Positions 50,489 through 59,481 of a stretch of DNA of 64,000 nt are shown here, piece by piece. The stretch covers positions 1 through 64,000 of the forward strand of contig JAJYUL010000007.1 of NCBI GenBank assembly GCA_021792555.1, read 5' to 3'. Both the position numbers and the translations under genes were made by a program. Numbering within the stretch: position 1 is the first letter of the stretch; every line of letters begins with the position of its first letter. The notes under the pieces are model-generated. The model was not told the DNA's origin and did no database searches. It saw only the letters and a program-made list of their open reading frames with translations. The stretch comes from Pseudomonadota bacterium (GTDB lineage Bacteria; Pseudomonadota; Gammaproteobacteria; Steroidobacterales; Steroidobacteraceae).

Positions 50489-52237
50489 GTGCTCACCGAC
50501 GGTTGCCTCCGCCGCCTCCTGCCGGCCCTGCTGCTCGCGCTCCCGCTCGCCGGCTGCCACAGCCGCGGCACCCACCCGGCTACGGCGGGACTGCTGGCCA
50601 CCGCCACCTCGAGCACGCCTCCGCCGATGGCGATCACGCTGGCGCCGCAGATCAACGAGGCGGACTTCCTGCGCGACGAGCGCACGCTCGCCTCGGCCGC
50701 CTTCGGCGGCCGCAAGTCCGGTACGCGCGGGGAGGTGCTGACGACGCACTATCTGGTCAAGCAGCTGCAGCGCATGGGCATCGCGCCCGGCTACCGCGGC
50801 CGCTGGCTGCAGCCGGTGCCGGTCGTCTCGACCCGGCTGCTCAATACCGGCACGCGGCTCAGCGTGCGCGCCGGCGGCGGCGTGGTGAGCTTCCCCTACG
50901 GCACCGACATGCTCGCCGCGACGCAGCAGGCGCGCGCGCACGTGGACATTGCCGACGCGCCCATGGTGTTCGTCGGCTACGGAATCGATGCGCCCACGCG
51001 GCAATGGAACGACTATCAGGGACTCGATGTGCGCGGCAAGATCGTGATCGTGCTCGCGGGCGACCCCGGCGCGGCGGCCGGCGGCACGCTCAGCCGCTAC
51101 GGGCTGGCGCGCTACAAGTTCGCCGAGGCGGCGCGCAGGGGCGCGGCGGCGTGCTTCATCATCCACGCGGCAGCGGCCGCGGGACAGAGCTGGAGTGCGC
51201 TGCGCAACGCCAGCGCCGGCGCCGCGCAGAGTCTGCCGGCCAACGTGGCGCCCGGACCGCGGCTCGCCGTGGCGGGCTGGCTGCGTCATGCGGCCGCCGA
51301 GCGGCTCTTCAGCGCCGCGAGCGTGGACCTCGATGCGCTCACCGAGGCGGCCGCGCAGCCGCAATTCAAGCCGGTCACGCTCGCGGCCAGCGGCTCGATC
51401 CGCCTCGACAGCGCCGTCGAGTACAGCTGGTCGGACAACGTGCTCGGACTGATTCGCGGCGCGCAGCACCCCGGGCAGGTGCTGATCTACAGCGCGCACT
51501 GGGACGGGCTCGGCACGCTCGGCGGCCCCGGCGGGCGGCGCGTGCTGCTGCCGGGTGCCATCGACAACGCCACCGGGGTCGCGGCGCTGCTCGAGATCGC
51601 CAACGCGTTCGCCCACCGCCGCAGCCGCCCGGCGCGCAGCGTGCTGTTCCTGCTGCCGACCCTCGGGGCGGCCGGACAGCTCGGCTCGCGCTACTACGTG
51701 CGCCATCCGGTGTTCCCGCTCGATCAGACCGTCGCCGACATCAACATCGACCTGTGGCCCGTGCTCGGCCGCGCCCGCGACATGACCGTGTTCGGCGCCG
51801 GTCAATCCACGCTCGAGACCGACCTGGCGCAGCTGCTCGCGCTGCAGGGCCGCACGGTGACGGCGGACCCCCCGCCGGCGATCGGCCTCGACTACCGCTC
51901 CGACCAGTACAGCTTCGCCCGCGCCGGAGTGCCGGCGCTGCTGGCCGCACCGGGCATGGATCTGCTGAGCGGCGGGCGCGCCGCCGGCGAGGCACAGTGG
52001 CGCGAGTACCTGCTCGGCCGGCGCGGCACACCCCAGGATGCGTTCAATCCCCACTGGGACCTCAGCGGCACGCTCGAGGACATCCAGACGCTCTATCTGC
52101 TCGGCCGCGATCTCGCCGACGGTGCGCAGTGGCCGCAGTGGGCGCCGGACAGCCCGTACCGCGCGCGCCGCGAGGCGATGATGCCGCACCTGCCGGGCAC
52201 GCCGCCGCCGCCCGCGCCGGGCGGCTCACCCCCCTGA
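50489..52237 (+). CDS. M28-family-like lipoprotein with altered catalytic site
   Basis: A 582-residue lipoprotein: signal peptide with lipobox LAGC (Cys23), a protease-associated-type insert (GIDAPTRQWNDYQGLDVRGK) and an M28 aminopeptidase fold. Metal ligands His337 (SAHWDGLG), Asp359 (GAIDNATGVAALLEIA) and Asp421 (NIDLWP) remain. Where active members read TAEEQGLLGS the sequence is TLGAAGQLGS (391-400), so the catalytic and metal-binding Glu pair is gone; the usual SDH ligand reads SDQ (Gln473). It is therefore probably inactive or works by another mechanism. It overlaps the opposite-strand phosphopantetheinyl transferase by 12 bases. Confidence 0.85.
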   Translation: MLTDGCLRRLLPALLLALPLAGCHSRGTHPATAGLLATATSSTPPPMAITLAPQINEADFLRDERTLASAAFGGRKSGTRGEVLTTHYLVKQLQRMGIAPGYRGRWLQPVPVVSTRLLNTGTRLSVRAGGGVVSFPYGTDMLAATQQARAHVDIADAPMVFVGYGIDAPTRQWNDYQGLDVRGKIVIVLAGDPGAAAGGTLSRYGLARYKFAEAARRGAAACFIIHAAAAAGQSWSALRNASAGAAQSLPANVAPGPRLAVAGWLRHAAAERLFSAASVDLDALTEAAAQPQFKPVTLAASGSIRLDSAVEYSWSDNVLGLIRGAQHPGQVLIYSAHWDGLGTLGGPGGRRVLLPGAIDNATGVAALLEIANAFAHRRSRPARSVLFLLPTLGAAGQLGSRYYVRHPVFPLDQTVADINIDLWPVLGRARDMTVFGAGQSTLETDLAQLLALQGRTVTADPPPAIGLDYRSDQYSFARAGVPALLAAPGMDLLSGGRAAGEAQWREYLLGRRGTPQDAFNPHWDLSGTLEDIQTLYLLGRDLADGAQWPQWAPDSPYRARREAMMPHLPGTPPPPAPGGSPP

Positions 52238-53056
52238 GCTCGCCGCCGGGCCGCCCTCGGCCACGGTGAAGTGCGCGGCTCGCGACAGTTGCGCGCTCAC
52301 GCGCCGCTGCCCTGCGAGCGGCACCGCCTCGTGCACCGCGAGTTCCAGACTTTGCGCTGCGCGCCGCTCGGCGCAGACCGCCACCACGTATTGTCCGCGC
52401 AGCGTCAGCTGGGCGAACGCCCAGCGCGCGCTCTGATCCGCGAACGCGCCGGTAAACGAGAGCGCGAGCGCCCCGGGCTCGGCGAGGTCGAACGCGAATC
52501 CGCCGAGCGGCAGGCGCAGCCCCACCCCGCGCGCCTTCAGGTACGCCTCCTTCAGCGTCCACAGCTCGAAGAACCGCCGCCGCCGCGCCTCGGCGCCCAA
52601 GGCGCCGAGCGCCGCGCACTCCGCGGGCGCGAAATACCGCTCGAGCGCCACGGTGTCGGTGCGGCGCTGCAGAGCCTCCACGTCGACCCCGAGCGCGCCC
52701 CCCGGCCCGACGGCGAGCACCACCAGCTCCCCGCTGTGCGCGATGTTGAATTCCACCGGGGCCGGCTGCGGCGCGCGGATGCGCGGCCGGCCGTGCGCAT
52801 CCGGCTCGAACACCCACTCCCCGGGCGCAACGGGCGCGTAGCGCGACAGCACGGTGCGCGCGAGCGCGCGCGCGGCGAGGTGCCGGCGGCGGTCGGCGCT
52901 CATGCGCAGGCGCTGCCCGCGGCGGCGCTCCTCGGCATCGAGCAGCGCCGGATACTCTCCCCAGCGCCGCGCCGCGTCGATGTCCGCGAGGAACGCGCAC
53001 CACAGGTCGATGCGCTCAGGATCGGGCGGGCGGCGCGCGGCCGTTCCCGGCGGCAT
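52226..53056 (-). CDS. Sfp-type 4'-phosphopantetheinyl transferase
   Basis: A 276-residue enzyme that transfers 4'-phosphopantetheine from CoA to a carrier-protein serine. Motifs: FNIAHSGELVVLAV near residue 103, GVDVE (123-127) and FELWTLKEAYLKARG (163-177), which hold the magnesium ligands and catalytic Lys. The long Sfp/Gsp layout distinguishes it from AcpS. ATG 53056. No carrier protein is adjacent; the aryl-polyene carrier proteins left of the window are the nearest plausible clients. It is five bases from hpnB and thus probably co-transcribed with it. Confidence 0.9.
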   Translation of the reverse strand: MPPGTAARRPPDPERIDLWCAFLADIDAARRWGEYPALLDAEERRRGQRLRMSADRRRHLAARALARTVLSRYAPVAPGEWVFEPDAHGRPRIRAPQPAPVEFNIAHSGELVVLAVGPGGALGVDVEALQRRTDTVALERYFAPAECAALGALGAEARRRRFFELWTLKEAYLKARGVGLRLPLGGFAFDLAEPGALALSFTGAFADQSARWAFAQLTLRGQYVVAVCAERRAAQSLELAVHEAVPLAGQRRVSAQLSRAAHFTVAEGGPAASSGG

Positions 53057-53061
53057 CGCCG

Positions 53062-54213
53062 TCAGCCGCCCGCGGCGCGCGCATCCTGTGCGCGGCCCTT
53101 CCACTGGCCGCCGCGACCCGTGGCGTAGCGCAGCGCCGAGTGCAGCGTGGCGCCGGCGTAAAAGAGCGCCACCGCCGGCAGCAGCAGTGCATAGAGGGGC
53201 GAGAGCCGGTAGAAACGCACCATCGGCAGGTAACACAGCGTCATCAGCGCCCAGGCGAGCGCACCGAGCGCCATGCACAGCGGCGCGCCGGTGGCCAGCA
53301 GCAGCGGCGGGGCCACGTAGGTCACGGCGAGCCCGGTGAGCGAGGCGGCGAGCAGGCCCCAGGAGTGGCGCAGCTGGTTGAACGCGGTGCGCGAGATCAT
53401 CGCGCCGATCTCGGCGAAACTGCCGTACACGCGCAGACTGCGCGTGCGCTGCGAAAGCCCGAGCCACAGCGACCCGCCGCTGCCCTTCACGCGCGCGGCG
53501 AGCGCGCAGTCATCGATGATCTCGCCGCGGATCGCCTCCAGCCCGCCGGAGCGCTCCAGGGCCGCCGGCCGGATCAGGATGCACCCGCCGGCCGCCCCCG
53601 CGGTGCGCGCGGCGCGGGCCGCGATCCAGCGGGGCGGATAGAGTTTGAAGAAAAAGAACACGAACGCCGGGATCAGACAGCGCTCCGCCCAGGTCGCGCT
53701 CGAGAGCCGTACCATCACCGAGACCAGATCGCGCCGCTGCCGCTCGGCCTGCGCCACGAGCGAGGCCAGCGAATCGGCGGCGTGCTCGATGTCCGCGTCC
53801 GTGAAGAGCAGATAGTCCGGCGCGAGGCGGCCGGCCGCGGCCACGCCCTGCGACATCGCCCAGAGCTTGCCGCTCCAGCCCGCAGCGAGCGGCGCGCCCG
53901 GGATCACGGTCAGCCGCCCGGCGGCGCCTGCCGCGGCGGCCGCGCGCTGCGCCTGCCCGGCGGTGTCGTCCGTGCTGCCGTCGTCGACCACGATGACATG
54001 CACCTCGCCGTCCCAGCGCTGGCGGAGCAGCGAGCCGACGGCGCGCCCGATGTGCTCGGCCTCGTTGCGCGCCGGCACGACGGCCGCCACTCGGGCGCGC
54101 ACCGAGCCGGTGGCCTGCGGCAGCGTGCGCGGCTGCCAGAAGCGACCGCGGGCAAAGAGCAGATACAGCCAGATGACGAGCGGCAGTGCGGCCGCCGCGC
54201 ACGGATCAATCAC
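53062..54213 (-). CDS. hpnB: Hopanoid-associated glycosyltransferase HpnB
   Basis: A 383-residue family-2 glycosyltransferase. An N-terminal span (AAAALPLVIWLYLLFARG) precedes the GT-A fold: AAVVPARNEAEHIG, VVDDGSTDDT near residue 85, FTDADIEH near 140 (DxD) and EIIDDCALA near 235. FVFFFFKLYPPRWIA and several C-terminal spans are characteristic of HpnB. Its acceptor is presumed to be a hopanoid or related lipid but is not established. GTG 54213 gives the family-like N-terminus; GTG 54246 is possible. It is separated from the main hopanoid operon by the outer-membrane barrel gene. Confidence 0.9.
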   Translation of the reverse strand: MIDPCAAAALPLVIWLYLLFARGRFWQPRTLPQATGSVRARVAAVVPARNEAEHIGRAVGSLLRQRWDGEVHVIVVDDGSTDDTAGQAQRAAAAAGAAGRLTVIPGAPLAAGWSGKLWAMSQGVAAAGRLAPDYLLFTDADIEHAADSLASLVAQAERQRRDLVSVMVRLSSATWAERCLIPAFVFFFFKLYPPRWIAARAARTAGAAGGCILIRPAALERSGGLEAIRGEIIDDCALAARVKGSGGSLWLGLSQRTRSLRVYGSFAEIGAMISRTAFNQLRHSWGLLAASLTGLAVTYVAPPLLLATGAPLCMALGALAWALMTLCYLPMVRFYRLSPLYALLLPAVALFYAGATLHSALRYATGRGGQWKGRAQDARAAGG

Positions 54214-54275
54214 CCGCCGCTCCGGCCCGCCGGGCCGGCCCCGCACACTGTTCAGTACAAATCACGATTCACCGA

Positions 54276-54281
54276 TATAAT
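54276..54281 (+). promoter_or_regulatory. -10 box TATAAT for the outer-membrane protein gene
   Basis: TATAAT lies about 120 bases before ATG 54401 in the divergent gap with hpnB, implying a leader of roughly 110 bases. A clear -35 partner is not visible. Confidence 0.45.
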
Positions 54282-54400
54282 CCGCGCTTCCATCGATCGT
54301 CCGCAGCCGCCGCGCCGCTCGCGCCGCGCGGGATGGGCGGCGGCGCTCGATGGCCCCTTGCACGGCAAGCTCGAGGCCGCGGCCGAGTGGCGCGGGAAGA

Positions 54401-55795
54401 ATGCTGATTGACCTGAAAAAAAAGAACGGCATCGCGGCCAAGCATAGCCCAGCGCGCACACGGGTGGCAGCGGTGGCGCTGGCCCTGGCCGGCCTCGGGA
54501 CGGGCGCCGTGGCGATGGCGGGCACCGCGCCGGCAGCGTGCGCCACGGGGCAGCCCGCCCCGTCCCCGTGCCGCCGGGCGAAGCGCAAGAGCCCCCTGCA
54601 GCTGCAGCCCGCGCCGGTGCGCACGCAGCAGCACATCAACTGGCTCAATCCCACCACCTGGCCGGTGCTGCCGGTGCCGGAGATCGCCGTCGGGCCCAAC
54701 AGCGGCACCACCATCGGGGTGATCCCGACCATCCTGCACACCAATTCGGCCAATCAGATCACGCGCATCATCGCGCCTGATTTCACCCACAACCCGTACT
54801 TCGGCTGGGGCGTGGACGCGCGCATCTTCGAGTACCCCTCGCTGAACACCCAGTGGTCGATCGTCGCCGGCGTGCAGCAGCGCGTGCAGAGCTACTTCGA
54901 TGCGCTGTGGGAGACGGGCCTGCTGCGCGAGTCGCGCTGGTCGACGAGCATCGAGGCGGTCTACGACCGCAGCGGCACGCCGCGCTTTTACGGCTTCGGC
55001 AACAATTCGCTACGCATCAACCAGACCAATTACACGCGCCAGCAGATGTGGGTGCGCGCCAAGATCGGCTGGAACATCACCCATGCCTGGCAGCTCGCCT
55101 ACACCTTCGAGGCGCGCAAGGTGAAAGTCACCGCCGGCAGCCTGCCGCACATTCCCTCGATCACGCAGCGCTTCGTGGATCTGCTCGGCATCGGCACCAC
55201 CCACGAGCTGCTCAACCGCGTCTCGCTCATCTACGACACGCGCAACAACATCGTCATCCCCACCAGCGGCATGGACGTGGTGGTCTACGGCGGGGTGGCG
55301 AGCCGCAACGTCGCGCTGGATGACTCGCTCTTCACCGAAGCGGGCGCCGACGGGCGGTTCTACTGGTCGCCGACCCGCACGCTCACGGTGGCCACGCACT
55401 TCGACATCCGCTACGAGCCGACCACCCATCACGTGCCCTTCTGGGGCCTGAGCAGCCTCGGCGGCGATGCGAGCACCATCGGCGGCTCGCAGCCGCTGCG
55501 CGGCTACGGCACCTCGCGCTTCTACGACCGCAACGCGTTCGTGTTCAACCTCGAGCTGCGCCAGACGGTGCTGTCCCTGAACACGCTCTCGACGCACATC
55601 CTGATCCAGGTGACCCCGTTCTTCGACACCGGACGGGTCTTCCACCACTACAGCACCCTGCCCTTCAGCCATCTGCACAACGTGTTCGGCATCGGGTTCC
55701 GCGGCATCGCGCCGCCGTCCGTGGTCGGCTACGTCGACGTCGGCATGGGCAGCGAGGGCGTCGCGGTGTTCACGGGAATCAATTACCCGTTCTGA
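54401..55795 (+). CDS. Omp85/BamA-type outer-membrane beta-barrel protein without POTRA domains
   Basis: A 464-residue exported barrel protein. ATG 54401 (GGGAAG just upstream) gives MLIDLKKKNG and a signal-like VAAVALALAGLGTGAVAMAG. After a Pro-rich segment the barrel begins near residue 80 (IAVGPNSGTTIGVIPTIL). YDTRNNIVIPTSGMDVVVYG near residue 283 and LRGYGTSRFYDRNAFVFNLE near 365 are bacterial surface antigen (D15) blocks; RGYG is close to the conserved VRGF of lid loop 6. It ends in a C-terminal Phe (INYPF). No POTRA domains fit before the barrel. Its place inside the hopanoid region suggests a link to outer-membrane lipid, by context only. Confidence 0.82.
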   Translation: MLIDLKKKNGIAAKHSPARTRVAAVALALAGLGTGAVAMAGTAPAACATGQPAPSPCRRAKRKSPLQLQPAPVRTQQHINWLNPTTWPVLPVPEIAVGPNSGTTIGVIPTILHTNSANQITRIIAPDFTHNPYFGWGVDARIFEYPSLNTQWSIVAGVQQRVQSYFDALWETGLLRESRWSTSIEAVYDRSGTPRFYGFGNNSLRINQTNYTRQQMWVRAKIGWNITHAWQLAYTFEARKVKVTAGSLPHIPSITQRFVDLLGIGTTHELLNRVSLIYDTRNNIVIPTSGMDVVVYGGVASRNVALDDSLFTEAGADGRFYWSPTRTLTVATHFDIRYEPTTHHVPFWGLSSLGGDASTIGGSQPLRGYGTSRFYDRNAFVFNLELRQTVLSLNTLSTHILIQVTPFFDTGRVFHHYSTLPFSHLHNVFGIGFRGIAPPSVVGYVDVGMGSEGVAVFTGINYPF

Positions 55796-56786
55796 GCCGA
55801 GGCCCGAGATAGCCTTCGGCTGCGAACCACTCCAGGGCATCGGCGAACGCCAGGGCGGCGGGGCGGTGGCTGTAGCCGAGCTCGCGCATCGCCTTCTCGC
55901 TCGAGAAATACATGCGCTTGCGCGCCATGCGCACGCTGTCGACGGTGACGCGCGTGGGCTTGCCGGTGAGCCGCGCGAAGCCCTCGGCAAGATAGGCAAT
56001 CGGCAGCACCACCCCGTGCGGCAGCCTCACGCGCGGCGGGGAGCGGCCGGCAAGGCGCGTGATCTCGGTCAGGATCTCGCGCAGCGGCAGGTTCTGCCCG
56101 CCGAGAATGTAGCGCTCGCCGATGCGGCCGCGGTGAAACGCCAGCACGTGCCCGGCGGCGACGTCATCGACGTGCACGACGTTCAGCCCCGTGTCGACGT
56201 ACGCGGGGGTGCGGCCGAGGGCGGCATCGAGCACGATCTGACCGGTCGGCGTCGGCTTCAGGTCGCGCGGGCCGACGGGCGCGGCCGGGTTGACGATCAC
56301 CACCGGCGCGCCGCGCGCGGCCGCCTCGAGCGCCGCCTGCTCGGCGAGAAACTTCGAGCGCTTGTAGTGCCCGACCATCGAGTCGAGCGCGACCGGGGTG
56401 TCCTCGGTGCCGGGGCTGCCGTCGGCCGGCAGGCCGATGCACGCCACGCTGCTCGTGTATACGATGCGCGTGACGCCGGCGCGCCGGGCGGCCTCGAGCA
56501 GATTACGCGTGCCGTCCACGTTGGCGCGGTACATCGACTGCGGATCGGGCACCCACAGCCGGTAGTCGGCCGCGGCATGAAACACCGCATCGCACCCCTG
56601 GACGGCGCGCTCGAGCGAGGCGTTGTCGGTCAGGTCCCCGACGACGCTCTGCACCGCCAGCGCGCGCAGGTTGCGCCGGTCGGAGCCGGCCCGCACCAGC
56701 ACGCGCACCTGCCAGCCTGCCGCGAGCAGCGTGCGCACGAGCGCCGCGCCGACGAAGCCGGTCGCTCCGGTCACGAGCGCCTTCAA
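55779..56786 (-). CDS. hpnA: Hopanoid-associated sugar epimerase/dehydratase HpnA
   Basis: A 335-residue extended short-chain dehydrogenase. LVTGATGFVGAALVRTLL at the N-terminus binds NAD(P); YTSSVACIGLP near residue 110 and GHYKRSKFLAEQ near 138 carry the Ser and Tyr-x3-Lys. HpnA is co-inherited with hopanoid genes and thought to modify the sugar-derived side chain. TTG 56786 is supported by GGGAGG five bases upstream and by overlap (TTGA) with the hpnG stop. The last 17 bases overlap the opposite-strand barrel gene. Confidence 0.92.
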   Translation of the reverse strand: MKALVTGATGFVGAALVRTLLAAGWQVRVLVRAGSDRRNLRALAVQSVVGDLTDNASLERAVQGCDAVFHAAADYRLWVPDPQSMYRANVDGTRNLLEAARRAGVTRIVYTSSVACIGLPADGSPGTEDTPVALDSMVGHYKRSKFLAEQAALEAAARGAPVVIVNPAAPVGPRDLKPTPTGQIVLDAALGRTPAYVDTGLNVVHVDDVAAGHVLAFHRGRIGERYILGGQNLPLREILTEITRLAGRSPPRVRLPHGVVLPIAYLAEGFARLTGKPTRVTVDSVRMARKRMYFSSEKAMRELGYSHRPAALAFADALEWFAAEGYLGPRLRTGN

Positions 56787-57526
56787 TGCACCTCCCGCCA
56801 CCGCGCTTCGGTGAGTGCGCGCCGCGCCGGCAGGCCGGGCTCGGCCAGGCGCGAGAGCATGGCGCAGGCCGTGCGGAAGCGCCGCGCGAGCCGGCGCACC
56901 GCCGGAATGCTCCACGGGGCGAGCGCCAGGCCGAGCACGAGCCGCCCGACCGCCACCTCCCCGCCGCTGCTCGCCGCGAGCACCGCCTCGGGCAGCTCCT
57001 CGGCGGCGGTGTCAACGATGACCCGCAGCACCACGAACGGCACGGCCGCATCCTGCGCGAAGCGCGCCACCGCAGCGCTCTCCATGTCGAGCGCGACACA
57101 ACCGGTCTCGCGCCAGGCAATGGCCTTCTCGAGCCGCGAGCCGACCGGCACCCGGCTGGTGAGCAGCGCGCCGTCGCTCACCTGACAGTCGCGGGGCAGC
57201 GCCGCCTGCACCGCCTCGCGCCAGCGGGTGCTGGTCGGCAGCGGCGGGCCATCGAGCACGCGCACTTCGCGCGGCACGAGCACCGCGCCGCACTCGAGCG
57301 ACGGATCCAGTCCGCCCGCGGTGCCGAAGCTCGCCAGCGCGGTGGCGCCCGCCTGGGCAAGACGCAGGGCCCCGGCGTGCGCCGCATCCCAGCCCATGCC
57401 GCTCACGGTGAGCAACGCCTCGTCATCGAGCTCGAGCACCCCGCCGCCGGCGGCGACGGACAGATCCTCCGGGGCAAGCGCGCGAGCCTCGGATGCGAGC
57501 GCCGCGACGATACCCACGCGGTTCAA
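56783..57526 (-). CDS. hpnG: Hopanoid biosynthesis nucleoside phosphorylase HpnG
   Basis: A 247-residue protein of the nucleoside phosphorylase/nucleosidase fold. MNRVGIVAALASEARALAP, SFGTAGGLDPSLECGAVLVP near residue 66 and VALDMESAAVARFA near 143 (purine-binding Met-Glu-Ser) are visible. In hopanoid makers HpnG removes adenine from adenosylhopane to give ribosylhopane, the step after HpnH. TTG 57526 overlaps the shc stop (TTGA), the same coupling as at hpnA. Confidence 0.92.
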   Translation of the reverse strand: MNRVGIVAALASEARALAPEDLSVAAGGGVLELDDEALLTVSGMGWDAAHAGALRLAQAGATALASFGTAGGLDPSLECGAVLVPREVRVLDGPPLPTSTRWREAVQAALPRDCQVSDGALLTSRVPVGSRLEKAIAWRETGCVALDMESAAVARFAQDAAVPFVVLRVIVDTAAEELPEAVLAASSGGEVAVGRLVLGLALAPWSIPAVRRLARRFRTACAMLSRLAEPGLPARRALTEARWREVH

Positions 57527-59481
57527 GGCGCGCGCGCCCTCCCGTTACGGTACGCGGCCAGCGCCCAGAGCGGAAAGAACGCGGTGTAGCCGTGGTACTT
57601 CAGATAGAACACGCGCGGGAAGCCCGGCGCGGTGAAGCTCGGATGGCTCCACAGGCCGCGCTCCTGGGTGTCGAGCAGGAACTCGACGCCGCGACGCACG
57701 GCCGGATGATCACGCTCCCCGGCGGCAATGAGCGCCAGCACCGCCCAGGCGCTCTGGTAAGGGGTGCTCGGGAAGGGCTGATCGCCGTAGCGCGCGCGGT
57801 CGTAGCTGTCGTTGCTCTCGCCCCAGCCGCCATCACTGTTCTGGCGGGCGCGGAACCACTCGACCGCGCGGCGCACCATCGGGTCCGTGGGGCTCACGCC
57901 CGCCGCCTCGAGCGCGACCAGCACCGACCAGGTGCCGTAGATGTAGTTGCTGCCCCAGCGGCCGAACCACGAGCCGTCGGCCTCCTGCTCGCGGCGCAGG
58001 AACTCGATCGCGCGCGCGAGGACGGTGCGGTCCTCGGGGCGAGCGGCGCGCGCGAGGATCGTGATCACCCGTGCGGTGACGTCGCTCGTCGGCGGATCGA
58101 GCAGTGCGCCGTGATCGGCGAAGGGAATGAGGTTGAGGTTGTAGTGGGTGTTGTCGGCGTCGAAGGCCGCGAAGCCCCCATTCTCGCTCTGCATGCCGAC
58201 CAGCCACTTGAGCGAGCGCTCGATGGCCTCGGCGAAGTGCTGCTCGCCGGCCTCATGCATCGACCAGGCGACCACCGCGGTGTCATCGAGGTCCGGATAG
58301 TGCGCGTTGCCGTACTGGAACGGCCAGCCGCCCGGTGCAAGCCCCGGCCGGCGCGCGCACCAGTCGCCCACCGTGTCGAGCACCTGCCGGGGGCGCAGCC
58401 ACTCCAGTCCGCGCCGCGCGGCCGCGAGACTCTCGCTGTCCCCGACCGTCTGCAGCGCCAGGCACGCGAGCCCCGTGTCCCACACCGGGGAGACGCACGG
58501 CTGACAGTAGGCCCGATCGCCCTGCTCCACCACGAGCTTCTCGATGGCGCGCTTGGCCGTTGCGCGCCGCGGATCGTCGCGATCGTAGCCGAGCAGCACC
58601 ATCATCTCGAGCGCATTCACCATCGCCGGGAAGATCGCGCCGAGCCCGTCCTCCCCGTTCAGCCGCTCGAGCGTCCACGCCTCGGCGCGCGCGATGGCGC
58701 GCCGGCGCATCGGCGTGGGAATCAGCGGGTCGATCAGCCGGAACACCCGATCGAGCGCGAAGAAGGTGCGCGCGAGCCAGCTGCCCTGCCCGGGCAGATG
58801 GAAGTAGTGCCGCTCGTGCTCCGGGGGCGTCGTGAACAGCTCGCGGATGTTGACCCGGCGCGGATTGCGCGCCACGGGCTTGAGCGTGCACAGCACGAAC
58901 AGCGGCACCATCACGGTGCGCGACCAGTAGGAGACCTTCTCGAGGTGGAACGGAAACCACCGCGGCAGCAGCATGATCTCCACGGGGATGTAGGGCACCG
59001 CGCGCCACGGCACCTCGCCGTAGAGCGCGAGCGCGATGCGCGTGAACACGTTGGTGCGCGCCGCCCCGCCCCGCGCCAGGATGGCCTCGCGCGCGCGGCG
59101 CATGTGTGCACAGTCCGGATCGTCGCCGGCGAGCTTGAGCGCAAAATACGCCTTGACGGTGCAGGACAGATCGAGCTCCCCGCCCTCGTAGAGCGGCCAG
59201 CCGCCGCCCGGCTGCTGATGCGCGCGCAGATAGACCGCCAGGCGCTGCTCGAGCGCCGGGTCGATCTCATCCAGGTAATGCATCATCAGGATGTATTCGG
59301 CCGGGATGGTGCAGTCGGCCTCGAGCTCGAACACCCAGTGCCCGTCGGCCTGCTGCAGCGCGAGGAGCGCATCGCGCGCGGCGCGGATGGCGCGCTCGAG
59401 GCGCCCGGTACGCGCTTGGGAAGCCGCCGCGGCGATCTCGAGCGACTCCTCGAGGGCCGCTTCCTGCGCCTGATCGTTCAC
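57523..59481 (-). CDS. shc: Squalene-hopene cyclase
   Basis: A 652-residue monotopic membrane enzyme cyclising squalene to hopene and hopanol. The acid motif DxDD is intact as DLDDTAVV (397-404), several QW repeats are visible (QQADGHWVFE, QSENGGFAAF, QEADGSWFGRWG, QNSDGGWGE), and the N-terminal helices and membrane-contact region are present. GTG 59481 is chosen over GTG 59499 because GGAGG lies nine bases upstream and it gives a GTGA overlap with the previous gene. The length is normal for the family. Confidence 0.97.
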   Translation of the reverse strand: MNDQAQEAALEESLEIAAAASQARTGRLERAIRAARDALLALQQADGHWVFELEADCTIPAEYILMMHYLDEIDPALEQRLAVYLRAHQQPGGGWPLYEGGELDLSCTVKAYFALKLAGDDPDCAHMRRAREAILARGGAARTNVFTRIALALYGEVPWRAVPYIPVEIMLLPRWFPFHLEKVSYWSRTVMVPLFVLCTLKPVARNPRRVNIRELFTTPPEHERHYFHLPGQGSWLARTFFALDRVFRLIDPLIPTPMRRRAIARAEAWTLERLNGEDGLGAIFPAMVNALEMMVLLGYDRDDPRRATAKRAIEKLVVEQGDRAYCQPCVSPVWDTGLACLALQTVGDSESLAAARRGLEWLRPRQVLDTVGDWCARRPGLAPGGWPFQYGNAHYPDLDDTAVVAWSMHEAGEQHFAEAIERSLKWLVGMQSENGGFAAFDADNTHYNLNLIPFADHGALLDPPTSDVTARVITILARAARPEDRTVLARAIEFLRREQEADGSWFGRWGSNYIYGTWSVLVALEAAGVSPTDPMVRRAVEWFRARQNSDGGWGESNDSYDRARYGDQPFPSTPYQSAWAVLALIAAGERDHPAVRRGVEFLLDTQERGLWSHPSFTAPGFPRVFYLKYHGYTAFFPLWALAAYRNGRARAP

